Source: Porphyromonadaceae bacterium UBA3318 (GTDB lineage: Bacteria > Bacteroidota > Bacteroidia > Bacteroidales > Muribaculaceae). Taken from it: a DNA stretch of 10,240 nucleotides. The notes beneath the pieces were generated by a model, which saw only the letters and a program-made list of their open reading frames with translations, was not told the DNA's origin and did not search any database. How positions within the stretch are numbered: position 1 is the first letter of the stretch; each line of letters opens with the position of its first letter. The stretch is from assembly GCA_002361235.1 (NCBI GenBank), contig DESI01000035.1:704-10943 (forward strand), given 5' to 3'. Positions 1 to 7,383 of the stretch are shown piece by piece. Made by a program: the position numbers and the translations under genes.

Positions 1-468
1 CAGGTCATCACCGGCATCGGTTTCCTCGGCGGCGGCGCCATGATACACATGAAGGGAGCCGTCAAGGGCCTCACCACCGCCGCCGGCATCTGGATGACCG
101 CCATCATCGGCATGGCCGTAGGCATCGGCATGTATGTCATATCCATCCTGGCGACGCTCATGATCCTGCTGACGCTCATCACCTTCGAGCATTACGAGAA
201 GCGCCGCCGCATGGGCCAGGAATCAAAAGTAATCGGCCTGACCGTCAATAGTATAATCACCGACGTCAAGCCGTACAAGGAAGTGTTCAACAAGCACAAC
301 GTGCACCTGTCCACTTATTTTCTGGAATACAACTACGACCAGCAGACCACCGAAATAAACTTCGTAGTGCTGACGCACTCCTACTCCAACCTTCTGCCCA
401 TGCTGGAGCAGGTAAGCCGGGTTCTTCCCTCAAAGAAACTTACCCTCTCCAGCCAGCTGGACATCTGA
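1..468 (+). CDS. MgtC/SapB family membrane protein, 3' part (5' end outside window)
   Basis: The reading frame is open from the first base, so the gene begins upstream and only its last 155 codons are visible. They start with GIGFLGGGAMIH, followed within 15 residues by KGLTTAAGIWMTAIIGMAVG. That pair matches the conserved core of MgtC/SapB proteins (GIGFLGAG, then V.GLTTAA..W..A.IG). Two hydrophobic segments follow (about residues 28-62). After these comes a soluble tail of about 90 residues with alternating beta-like and helical stretches, as in family members with a C-terminal ACT-like domain. Known MgtC proteins act in Mg2+-limited growth and modulate the F1Fo ATPase or phosphate uptake; the role here is unknown. 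The first Met at 40 lies inside the conserved motif and is not a start. The gene converges on the phosphate transporter with a 9-base gap. Family assignment is firm, function is not. Confidence 0.88.
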   Translation, partial: QVITGIGFLGGGAMIHMKGAVKGLTTAAGIWMTAIIGMAVGIGMYVISILATLMILLTLITFEHYEKRRRMGQESKVIGLTVNSIITDVKPYKEVFNKHNVHLSTYFLEYNYDQQTTEINFVVLTHSYSNLLPMLEQVSRVLPSKKLTLSSQLDI

Positions 469-489
469 CACAATGCCTTACGCGTTGTG
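469..489. terminator. Weak hairpin between convergent mgtC-like and PiT genes
   Basis: CACAATGC (469-476) and GCGTTGTG (482-489) form an 8-pair stem with one G-U pair in the rightward transcript and a 5-base loop. It starts one base after the MgtC-like stop and overlaps the last codons of the opposing transporter gene. Neither side has a T-run, so a role in ending either transcript is only possible. It is noted because these convergent genes have almost no other space for a terminator. Confidence 0.25.
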
Positions 490-2757
490 CTTCGAGAAGC
501 TGCGGTAGGACTGTGGCGCAAGGTTCAGCTTTCCTATCGCGCGCAGCAGCTTACGTAACGAGGTGACGAATTCCTGCGTCTCCTGCAGCACGTTGAGGTA
601 AACGTACGCCACGGTCATGTTCCGGTCATCGCCCTTCTGCAGCATGTCGTAGACGTCGCGTGTCATATACGACAGTTTATCCTTGATGGCGCTGCAACGG
701 TCGCGCAGGGAGTCGATTGCATCCGAGTCGTTATAGTCCATGTCTCCGTCGGCGTCGCGCAACACCGCCACAATCTCGGCGCTGACCTTGGACAGCGAAT
801 CGCGCAGCGACCCGGGCAGTGGTCGGAAGTTGTTGTCTACGTGCTCCTTGCACACTTCGTCGATGTGCATCAGGCTATATGTCATGGACATGGCCATATT
901 GTTGCCGAGGTGGAACCAGGTCTGTTTCTCCATGGCCACGGCAGGCGTGACGCGACGCAGGCACAGCGTCAGCTTGCGGCGCTGGGACTTCAGCACGTTC
1001 TTCTCATTGGCCAGGCCCTTGGCCGAGCGCGACAGCAGCTTGCCGTTGTCGTCCATGAAGCCGCGGGTCACGTCGTCGAAACATCCGACTGCAAACTCCA
1101 GAAACATCTTCTGCTTCTCGTTGATATACACCACCAGCAGATTCCACACCTCGGCCGGGTCTTCGGTGGTGAGGATGGTCTGAAACAGCGAATCATTCTG
1201 TTCTTCCTCTCTTTTCTTACGGAAACGCATATTGCTGCGCACCAGCACGATGATGGCGATGACACCGCCGGCTATCATGACGGGCACACCGCCCAGATGC
1301 ATCAGGCACACCACCATTCCGGCGCCCACGAAGGCCACGCCTGCGGTGATGAACCATCCGCCTATCACTGAAATCACTCCGGTGACGCGGAACACGGCGC
1401 TCTCGCGGCCCCATGCGCGGTCGGCCAGCGACGTACCCATGGCCACCATGAAGGTGACGAAGGTGGTGGAGAGCGGCAGTTTGAGCGACGTACCGAAAGC
1501 TATCAGCATGGCGGCCAGCATCAGATTGACCGACCCGCGCACCAGGTCGAATGCCGCGCCGTCCTCCTCCTGGGTGACGGCGGAATTCATGCGGCGGTCT
1601 ATCCAGGCCTTGACTCGGCGCGGGGTGTGGTCGGACACCCAGCCGTGTACATTGAGGGTACCGCGGACAACTGCACGGCCCAGTCGCGAGCTGCCGAACA
1701 TCTCGTCACCCTGCGACTTGGAACTGAGGCCGACGGTGGTCTGCGTCACCTGACGCGCCTTGCGCGACGTGCTCAATGCTATAACCATGATGCCGCCGGC
1801 TCCTATCAGGAAGTAAAAGGGCGTCTGCGCGGGTCCGTTGAGGCTGGTCATCATGAATCCGTGCAGGTCGCCGCCTCCATTGGCCATATAGTCCTGGTAT
1901 GCGGCCAGCGAAGTGAGCGGCACGCCTACGAAGTTGACAAGGTCGTTGCCGGCGAAGGCCATAGCCAGCGAGAAGGTGCCCAACAGCACAACGACCTTGA
2001 ACACGTTGACCTTCATCCAGTGCAGCAGCTGCATCAGAATCGTGAAGCCGACGAAGCAGCATCCCAATATCAGAGCGTTGTGGCTGTTTATCCAGGCCTT
2101 TAGTTCCGGTGTCATGATGGTCAGGTCCTTGATTCCCTTCAGCAGCATGAAGTAGACGATGGCGGTACAGGCGATGCCTCCGAACAGTCCGACCTTCCAT
2201 TTCAACTTGCTCTTATATTCAAAAGTGAAGATAAGTCGGGCCAGGAACTGCACCACAGTTCCGAACACGAAGGCGATACCTACGGACAGGAAGATACCGA
2301 TGATTACCGACAGGGCCTTCTCGGTGTTCATCAGTTCGCCTATGCCGAGTGTGTTGGCGGGGTCAGCCATCTTGAACAGGGCGACGATGAACGTGGCGCC
2401 CAACAGCTCGAACACCAACGAGACAGTGGTGGAAGTGGGCATTCCCAGGGAATTGAACACGTCGAGCAGGATTACGTCCGTAACCATCACCGCCATAAAG
2501 ATGGCTATGACGTCGTAAAACGACAGGTTCTCCGGCCGGAATATGCCGTGACGGGCCACATCCATCATGCCGTTGCTCATGGCGGCTCCGACAAATACGC
2601 CGATGGCGGCCACGATGATGATGCGCTTGAACGATGCGGCGCGCGATCCGACAGCCGAAGACAGGAAATTGACGGCGTCGTTGCTGACGCCTACCGACAG
2701 ATCGAACACTGCCAGCAGAAACAGGAAGATTATTATTCCAAGAAACAATAAATCCAT
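478..2757 (-). CDS. PiT-family inorganic phosphate transporter with C-terminal PhoU-like domain
   Basis: This 759-residue inner-membrane protein most likely imports phosphate with a co-transported cation. The two inverted PiT signatures are visible: GVSNDAVNFLSSAVGS (residues 23-38) and AGNDLVNFVGV (269-279). Each is followed later by a PTSTT/PLSTT segment (107-111 and 428-432), which match the P-[VI]-STTH repeat of PiT proteins, although both lack the usual His. About ten to twelve hydrophobic segments span residues 1-507. A basic stretch RFRKKREEEQ (511-520) then leads into a soluble helical domain (about 520-755) resembling PhoU, as in other long Bacteroidetes PiT proteins. A charged cytoplasmic loop lies at about 330-400. 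The start is MDLLFLGIII, leading straight into the first membrane helix. No good TAnnTTFG-type -7 element was found upstream: the nearest T-rich stretch, in 2830-2836, does not fit. The substrate is inferred from the family; sulfate is a less likely alternative. Confidence 0.92.
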   Translation of the reverse strand: MDLLFLGIIIFLFLLAVFDLSVGVSNDAVNFLSSAVGSRAASFKRIIIVAAIGVFVGAAMSNGMMDVARHGIFRPENLSFYDVIAIFMAVMVTDVILLDVFNSLGMPTSTTVSLVFELLGATFIVALFKMADPANTLGIGELMNTEKALSVIIGIFLSVGIAFVFGTVVQFLARLIFTFEYKSKLKWKVGLFGGIACTAIVYFMLLKGIKDLTIMTPELKAWINSHNALILGCCFVGFTILMQLLHWMKVNVFKVVVLLGTFSLAMAFAGNDLVNFVGVPLTSLAAYQDYMANGGGDLHGFMMTSLNGPAQTPFYFLIGAGGIMVIALSTSRKARQVTQTTVGLSSKSQGDEMFGSSRLGRAVVRGTLNVHGWVSDHTPRRVKAWIDRRMNSAVTQEEDGAAFDLVRGSVNLMLAAMLIAFGTSLKLPLSTTFVTFMVAMGTSLADRAWGRESAVFRVTGVISVIGGWFITAGVAFVGAGMVVCLMHLGGVPVMIAGGVIAIIVLVRSNMRFRKKREEEQNDSLFQTILTTEDPAEVWNLLVVYINEKQKMFLEFAVGCFDDVTRGFMDDNGKLLSRSAKGLANEKNVLKSQRRKLTLCLRRVTPAVAMEKQTWFHLGNNMAMSMTYSLMHIDEVCKEHVDNNFRPLPGSLRDSLSKVSAEIVAVLRDADGDMDYNDSDAIDSLRDRCSAIKDKLSYMTRDVYDMLQKGDDRNMTVAYVYLNVLQETQEFVTSLRKLLRAIGKLNLAPQSYRSFSKHNA

Positions 2758-2870
2758 ACGTATCGTATTTTACGGCCTCTCCGTGACAGAAGTCTTAAAC
2801 GGCAATGACGGCCTCATATTTTTATAATGCAAAATACGGCAAGATGTATTGACAGAATATTACAAAAATG

Positions 2871-2903
2871 TTGCGTTTTTGTTAAGAGTTTTTATTACCT
2901 TTG
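2871..2903 (+). promoter_or_regulatory. Bacteroidetes-type promoter for the SH3-domain protein
   Basis: TACCTTTG (2896-2903) is an exact match to the -7 consensus TAnnTTTG. A partial -33 element, GTTG ending at 2873, lies 22 bases upstream, slightly longer than the usual 19-21. Transcription would start near 2910, giving a leader of about 29 bases before the ATG at 2939. The position of this element argues against any start upstream of it, including the in-frame ATG at 2849. Confidence 0.7.
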
Positions 2904-2938
2904 TGGCGAATACAAATACTAACCTACATTTCCATATT

Positions 2939-3751
2939 ATGAAAATGACCCTAATCGCAGTGGCGGCTGCCATCACCGCCATAGGCTGCCAGGCCGCTAC
3001 GCTGCCGTTCAACGTGACGGCGCCATCGTGGAACAAGATTGCCCAGTGCACCACCCAGGGCGGAGTAAACATCCGCAAGGCACCCTCCACCACGGCCCCG
3101 AAAATGGTCTACAACGAAAACTCCATAGAGGACTACGACTGTCCGGTGATTTATTACGGCTACTGGAGTACGAAATCCGGCGGTGCCGTGCAGTCCATCA
3201 CATTCGATGGCGTGGCACCCGTAGTTTCAGAACAGCCCGGCTGGGTCGAACTGCTGAACCAGGGTCCCAAGTATGAATCCAACGGATGGGTCAGCGCAAA
3301 ATACTGCCAGGTGAGTCAGACAGCTCCCATCCGGGAATCCGGGAATCCCAAGGCCGTCAATTTCATTATTCTGAACACAGGCTCCGACGTTAACGGCACA
3401 TACGCGCTGTATATGACTACCGACGAAATGAATGGCCTGGCAAGTTTCTACCTCGGCCGTATTGCCGACGGTAAGTTGGTTTGCCCTTACCTGTTCGAAT
3501 GCGACTATAATTATGATATGGCGAACGGACAGAATCCACCCTCCTTCACCAAAAATGAATACGGCGGTTACACCTATACGGCCACCAAGAAAGGGATGTC
3601 GGGTTACGCCACTGAATGGGGCGAGGAATATGCTCCTGACATCAACAAACTGACCACGGAGCAATTAAACCTGATAATATCTCAAGCGAAGCCGCTTCCC
3701 AAAGCCAAGGTGGTCTACCTGTACAACAACGGTTATTATCTGACAGACTGA
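2939..3751 (+). CDS. Secreted or lipoprotein-type protein with bacterial SH3 (SH3b) domain
   Basis: This is a 270-residue exported protein of unknown specific role. Residues 1-20 form a signal peptide: a short basic start, a hydrophobic core, then AIGC-QAA. Cys17 could be a lipobox cysteine (Ala at -3 is tolerated but not ideal), or signal peptidase I could cut near CQA-AT. GGVNIRKAPSTTAPK (41-55) and GWVSAKYCQV (116-125) are the start and end of an SH3b domain (usual form G.vNvRsgPs ... GWv...y). Between them sits a long insert with PGWVEL (100-105). The second half (about 135-270) has no motif I recognise; it is rich in Tyr, Asn and Gly and carries Cys182 and Cys188. SH3b domains often bind cell-wall or extracellular ligands. 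The start at 2939 is chosen because the promoter lies downstream of the longer ORF's ATG and the signal peptide begins here. The gene is monocistronic, with its own promoter and terminator. Confidence 0.75.
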   Translation: MKMTLIAVAAAITAIGCQAATLPFNVTAPSWNKIAQCTTQGGVNIRKAPSTTAPKMVYNENSIEDYDCPVIYYGYWSTKSGGAVQSITFDGVAPVVSEQPGWVELLNQGPKYESNGWVSAKYCQVSQTAPIRESGNPKAVNFIILNTGSDVNGTYALYMTTDEMNGLASFYLGRIADGKLVCPYLFECDYNYDMANGQNPPSFTKNEYGGYTYTATKKGMSGYATEWGEEYAPDINKLTTEQLNLIISQAKPLPKAKVVYLYNNGYYLTD

Positions 3752-3781
3752 CATCCGGACATCTTCATTCACGCTATCATC

Positions 3782-3818
3782 AATGAGTGGACGCGCACGG
3801 CCGCATCCACTCATTTTT
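3782..3818 (+). terminator. Intrinsic terminator after the SH3-domain gene
   Basis: AATGAGTGGA (3782-3791) and TCCACTCATT (3806-3815) form a perfect 10-bp stem. It is extended inside by GCG/CGC after one mismatch, leaving a 6-base loop. The right arm runs directly into TTTTT (3814-3818). It begins 30 bases after the SH3-gene stop. Confidence 0.85.
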
Positions 3819-3845
3819 CAGGTTATGGATTTTTTCGTAACTTTG
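3814..3845 (+). promoter_or_regulatory. Bacteroidetes-type promoter for the flippase gene
   Basis: TAACTTTG (3838-3845) matches the -7 consensus TAnnTTTG exactly. The T-run of the preceding terminator (TTTT, 3814-3817) lies 20 bases upstream, where the -33 TTTG is expected, and matches it at three of four bases. Transcription would start near 3852, leaving a leader of only about 19 bases before the GTG start at 3871. Confidence 0.65.
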
Positions 3846-3870
3846 CAGGGCAATTAGAACGGTAACAACT

Positions 3871-5313
3871 GTGGCAGACAGCGATCTGAAGAAAAAAACG
3901 GCCAAGGGCCTGATATGGGGCGGCATAGGCAACGGCGGAATGCTGCTGCTGAACCTGACGTTCGGCATCGTGCTGTCGCGCATCCTGTCGCCGGGCGACT
4001 ACGGCATGATCGGCGCCCTCACCATCTTCTCGGCCGTGGCCGGCACGTTTACCGAAAGCGGTTTCACGCTGGCCATCATCAACATCAGGAAGGCCGACAC
4101 ATTGGCCTACAGCTCGGTATTCTGGTTCAACGTGGCCATGGGAGCGGTGATGTACACGGCCCTCTACTTCCTGTCGGTGCCGATAGCCGCGTTCTACCGC
4201 ACGCCTGAGATGGTGCCGTTGGCCCGGTTCCTGTTCCTCAGCTTCGTGTTCGGATGCCTCGGCACCGCGCCCTCGGGCTTTCTGCTGCGTAACCTGATGG
4301 TGAAGCAGCGCAGCAAGTCGCTCATCATAGCCACGGCCGTGTCCGGCATTGCCGGAATATCATGTGCATTGGCCGGCTTGGCTTACTGGGGCATCGCCGT
4401 ACAGACCGTCACATACACGCTGACCATGACCCTGATGCAGTGGCATTACGCCGGCATACGGCCCACCATGCAATTCTCGTGGGCCACAATCAGGGGGATG
4501 CTGCCATTCAGCCTCAAGCAGCTTACGGTGGCGCTGTTCAACAACTTCAACAACAACTTCTTCGCCGCGTTGCTGAGCCGGTTCTACGGCATGAAGACCA
4601 CGGGATACTACACCCAGGGCAACAAATGGACCACGATGGGTTATTCCACCATCAACGGCATGATATACAACGTGGGGCAGCCTGTGATACGGCAGACCGT
4701 CGACGACCCGGAGCGCCTGATACGCGCGTTCCGCAAGCTGCTGCGCTTCACGGCTTTCGTCACGTTCCCGTGTATGCTGGGCCTGGCCATCGTGTCAAGG
4801 GAGCTGATTGTGATCACCATCACCGACAAATGGCTGCCGTCGGTCGGGGTGATGCAGATACTGTGCATCGGCGGCGCGTTCATGCCCGTCGCAACGCTGT
4901 ACGGCAACCTGTTCAACAGCATCAACCGCCCCTCCGTATATATGTGGAACACCATTACAGTCGGTGCCGCACAGACCCTGGCCGTGATTCTTACCTATTC
5001 CTACGGCCTGACCACGATGCTGACCGTGTATGTGGCCATCAACATCCTGTGGCTCGGCATCTGGCAATGGTTCGCGCGCCGCTACGCGGGCATCCGCACG
5101 CGCCGCATACTTGCCGACACCGTGCCGCTGTTCTTAGCCACAGCTGCCGTAATGGCCGTGACGGTACTGGTCACCTCCCCCATCTCCAACATATACCTCT
5201 CGCTGATAGCCAAGATCGTGATAGCCGCCGCGCTGTACATTCTGCTGATGTGGTCGGCCAAATCAGCCATCCTGCGCGAAGCCATTCAGTTCATACGCCA
5301 CAAACAGGTGTGA
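3871..5313 (+). CDS. Polysaccharide/lipid-linked oligosaccharide flippase (Wzx/WzxC type, MOP superfamily)
   Basis: This 480-residue, multi-spanning inner-membrane protein probably flips an undecaprenyl-linked glycan repeat unit to the periplasmic face for exopolysaccharide, capsule or O-antigen synthesis. The N-terminus, with KKKTAKGLIWGGIGN, ILSPGDYGMIGALTIF and ESGFTLAIINIRKA, is typical of the WzxC/Polysacc_synt_3 group (usual form: a short basic start, then W...L......f....LL.P.dyG..a......FsaIIq). The mid-protein segment YYTQGNKWTT (about residues 246-255) also fits, matching the family's yyn.A.k pattern. About 12 to 14 hydrophobic segments fill the length, which is normal for the family. 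The start is GTG at 3871: it follows the -7 element at a sensible distance and gives the expected basic N-terminus, and no ATG precedes it in frame. No glycosyltransferase genes flank it, so it stands apart from a normal polysaccharide cluster. It converges on the RelA/SpoT gene with one base between the stops. The substrate cannot be read from sequence. Confidence 0.88.
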   Translation: MADSDLKKKTAKGLIWGGIGNGGMLLLNLTFGIVLSRILSPGDYGMIGALTIFSAVAGTFTESGFTLAIINIRKADTLAYSSVFWFNVAMGAVMYTALYFLSVPIAAFYRTPEMVPLARFLFLSFVFGCLGTAPSGFLLRNLMVKQRSKSLIIATAVSGIAGISCALAGLAYWGIAVQTVTYTLTMTLMQWHYAGIRPTMQFSWATIRGMLPFSLKQLTVALFNNFNNNFFAALLSRFYGMKTTGYYTQGNKWTTMGYSTINGMIYNVGQPVIRQTVDDPERLIRAFRKLLRFTAFVTFPCMLGLAIVSRELIVITITDKWLPSVGVMQILCIGGAFMPVATLYGNLFNSINRPSVYMWNTITVGAAQTLAVILTYSYGLTTMLTVYVAINILWLGIWQWFARRYAGIRTRRILADTVPLFLATAAVMAVTVLVTSPISNIYLSLIAKIVIAAALYILLMWSAKSAILREAIQFIRHKQV

Positions 5314-5314
5314 A

Positions 5315-7204
5315 TCAGTCCGCATCGTCGTCCAGGCGACGGACTTCGTCCACGCCTTCTATGGCGGAGATATGGTTGATGATGGTCTTAAGCTCGGAAT
5401 ATGAGTGGACTCCGAAACGGATATTACAGATCACGATGTTGCGGTCGGTCTTGGTGTTGAACGACTCCATCGACAGGTGGAACGTATTGGTGATGCAGTC
5501 CACCAGGTCCACGAACAGATGGCTGCGATCCACGGCACGTACCCTCAAGGTGACGGGATACAACGACCGGTCGGCGTTGAAATCCACCGACACGACATCG
5601 TCGCCATACGACGAGGCCATGCTTATGGCATGGCGGCAGTCGCGCTTGTGTATGGTGATTAGTTCCGGATGTAAATGGCTGCGGATTCCTATCACTTCCT
5701 CGCCGGGAATCGGATTGCATTCCGGGCATCGGCGATAGTCGCTGTGTGGCACGGACTCAATATAACGCAGGATTGACCTGCGGGCCTTGAACGTATGTGC
5801 GAACGATTCCCAGTCCCGTCCGGGATGACAGGCCGGATCCGTGAATATCTCCACCACATCGCCGCGCCGCAGGGTGGCGTCCACAGGTTCAAGACGGCTG
5901 TTGATACGGGCATACTTGGCATGGTTGCCGAGCCTGGGACTCACCTCGTACGCAAAATCAATCACCGTGGCGTTCTGCGGGAGTATTATCTTTTTCCCCT
6001 TTGGCGTAAACACCTGTATATCGTCGTTATAAAAGGCCGTAATGACGTCCTCCATATACCTCTCGTCGCGTTTCGGACCGCTGATGGTGTCTTGCAACAC
6101 TGTGCGGAACTTTTCGATCCACTTCTTGATATTGGTCTCGTCGCTGTCCACCACGCATCCCAACTGCGACTGGCGTATCATGGACTCGCTGCTGATATGC
6201 ACTTCCTGCCATCGTCCGAAATCGGGAAGCAGCTTGACATGGATGCTCTGATAGCCGTTCTCCTTCGGCGAGTCGATATAATTGCTCATGCTGCAATGCT
6301 TCTCCTTGAACCGGTCGGTCAGGATGCAGTATATCTTCATGGCCATCTCCTTCTGGCTCATCGAAGTCTGCGTCTCGTCAAATACGACCTCAAGGAAATG
6401 ACGGTATTTAAGATGGTTGAAATCGTCGCCATATTTCTTCATCTTGCGCCACAGGCTGAAGGGTCGCCTGTAATCCACACGGACACGAGCCTTGATACCG
6501 GCCGCCGACAACGTAGCCGAAATCTGGCTGCGGAACCTTTCAAGATTATCCCGGTTGGCAGCCACGTGACGGGCTATAAGTGCGGAAATCTCCTCGTATT
6601 CGTCCGGGCAACGGAAACGGAACGACAGATTCTCAAGTTCAGTCTTGATGTTATAGAGACCCAGACGGTTGGCGAGCGGAGCGTAAAAATAGTCGGTCTC
6701 TCCGGCTATCTTCATCTGCTTTTCAGGCTTCATGGACTCAAGGGTCCGCATGTTATGGAGCCGGTCGGCCAGTTTTACCAGAATGGCCCGGATGTCATAC
6801 TGCATCGAGTTGAGCAGCTGGCGGTAATTGTCAAGCTGTTTCGACAGTTCGTAATCGTGCGTGGGCTTCTTGGTCACGACCCTGACCAGAAACGCCACGT
6901 CATAGCCGAAACGGGCCTGAATGTCATCAATCGTATAATCGGTGTCCTCCACCACATCATGCAGGAAGCAGGCTATGACCGGGTTGGCGCCAAGCATCAG
7001 TTCTTCGGCCGCGATGTCGGCCACCGCTATGGGATGGAGTATGTAAGGCTCGCCCGTCTTGCGCTTCTGAGACGCATGAGCCTCGCGCGCCATTTCATAG
7101 GCGGCGCGTATCCGCCCCATATCCTCGTCGGAAACACGCCCCGCCATGACCTTGAACACATGGTCGGCCCTCTCCCGGATTATCCTGTCGTAGTCTTCCT
7201 GCAT
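5315..7204 (-). CDS. RelA/SpoT homologue, probably a (p)ppGpp hydrolase with inactive synthetase domain
   Basis: This 629-residue cytoplasmic protein has the long-RSH layout. The HD hydrolase domain (about 20-200) is intact: R48 in KRKTGEPY, H57, H82-D83 with E86-D87 in FLHDVVEDTD, and D147, N151 and T154 in KLADRLHNMRT. The synthetase domain (about 215-380) keeps FSLWRKM, ENGYQSIH (315-322) and E334. However, the catalytic Asp of the usual DLiAiR motif is Tyr267 in KYRHFLEVVF, and the G-R-P-K-H stretch is V-D-Y-R-R (241-247 region). Next come a TGS domain (about 396-456), a short zinc-finger-like segment (RRCPECNPIPGEEVIG, then HKRDC, about 491-523) and an ACT domain (about 548-625). Only about 30 residues separate TGS from the Cys segment, so the usual helical domain is missing and the protein is about 100 residues short. 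It most likely degrades (p)ppGpp. Bacteroidetes often have a second, full RSH elsewhere; that is background knowledge, not seen here. Confidence 0.9.
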   Translation of the reverse strand: MQEDYDRIIRERADHVFKVMAGRVSDEDMGRIRAAYEMAREAHASQKRKTGEPYILHPIAVADIAAEELMLGANPVIACFLHDVVEDTDYTIDDIQARFGYDVAFLVRVVTKKPTHDYELSKQLDNYRQLLNSMQYDIRAILVKLADRLHNMRTLESMKPEKQMKIAGETDYFYAPLANRLGLYNIKTELENLSFRFRCPDEYEEISALIARHVAANRDNLERFRSQISATLSAAGIKARVRVDYRRPFSLWRKMKKYGDDFNHLKYRHFLEVVFDETQTSMSQKEMAMKIYCILTDRFKEKHCSMSNYIDSPKENGYQSIHVKLLPDFGRWQEVHISSESMIRQSQLGCVVDSDETNIKKWIEKFRTVLQDTISGPKRDERYMEDVITAFYNDDIQVFTPKGKKIILPQNATVIDFAYEVSPRLGNHAKYARINSRLEPVDATLRRGDVVEIFTDPACHPGRDWESFAHTFKARRSILRYIESVPHSDYRRCPECNPIPGEEVIGIRSHLHPELITIHKRDCRHAISMASSYGDDVVSVDFNADRSLYPVTLRVRAVDRSHLFVDLVDCITNTFHLSMESFNTKTDRNIVICNIRFGVHSYSELKTIINHISAIEGVDEVRRLDDDAD

Positions 7205-7223
7205 AATCTTTGTCTTAAAATCC

Positions 7224-7231
7224 CAAAATTA
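7224..7231 (-). promoter_or_regulatory. -7 promoter element for the RelA/SpoT homologue
   Basis: Read leftward, 7231-7224 is TAATTTTG, an exact TAnnTTTG match. It lies 20 bases upstream of the ATG at 7204, so the leader would be very short (about 13 bases). No convincing TTTG-like -33 element stands 19-21 bases further upstream, where the sequence is only T-rich. Confidence is therefore moderate. Confidence 0.45.
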
Positions 7232-7318
7232 CTAAATTTAATCGAGATATAAGACATCTAAATAACAAATTCCCCACTGTTCCGCCGTTCCACTTTTTTA
7301 CTAATTTTCTTATACAAA

Positions 7319-7351
7319 TCTGCGTTCTCTAAACTTTTTTAGTTAATTTTG
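7319..7351 (+). promoter_or_regulatory. Bacteroidetes-type promoter ahead of the small ORF and yjbQ
   Basis: TAATTTTG (7344-7351) matches the -7 consensus exactly. TCTG (7319-7322) matches three of four bases of the -33 TTTG, with a 21-base spacer. Transcription would start near 7358, about 190 bases ahead of the yjbQ ATG. Either yjbQ has a long leader or something else, such as the small ORF at 7384-7494, is transcribed first. Confidence 0.55.
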
Positions 7352-7383
7352 TCTTAGAAACTGAATATTGGCTAATTACGGCA

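Noticed and set aside
2849..2938. N-terminal extension of the SH3-domain protein from ATG 2849
   Set aside because: The extension spans an exact -7 promoter element and would bury the signal peptide that begins at 2939.
3331..3349. CGGGAATC tandem repeat inside the SH3-protein gene
   Set aside because: Two short copies only, within coding sequence (RESGNP); no sign of function beyond the codons.
5317..5345. Inverted repeat at the flippase/RSH junction
   Set aside because: The arms need a 5-base bulge and there is no T-run. The right side is RSH coding sequence rich in repeated Asp/Arg codons, so chance is likely.
4362..5738. Open plus-strand frame of 458 codons overlapping the flippase and the RSH 3' end
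   Set aside because: The translation is low-complexity His/Arg/Gln-rich, has no motif and spans two convergent real genes. It is a shadow of the flippase reading frame.
5795..7252. Open plus-strand frame of 485 codons opposite the RelA/SpoT gene
   Set aside because: It lies fully antisense to a gene with clear RSH domains, and its translation is rich in His, Leu and Arg with no domain. Such frames arise from the codon bias of the real gene.
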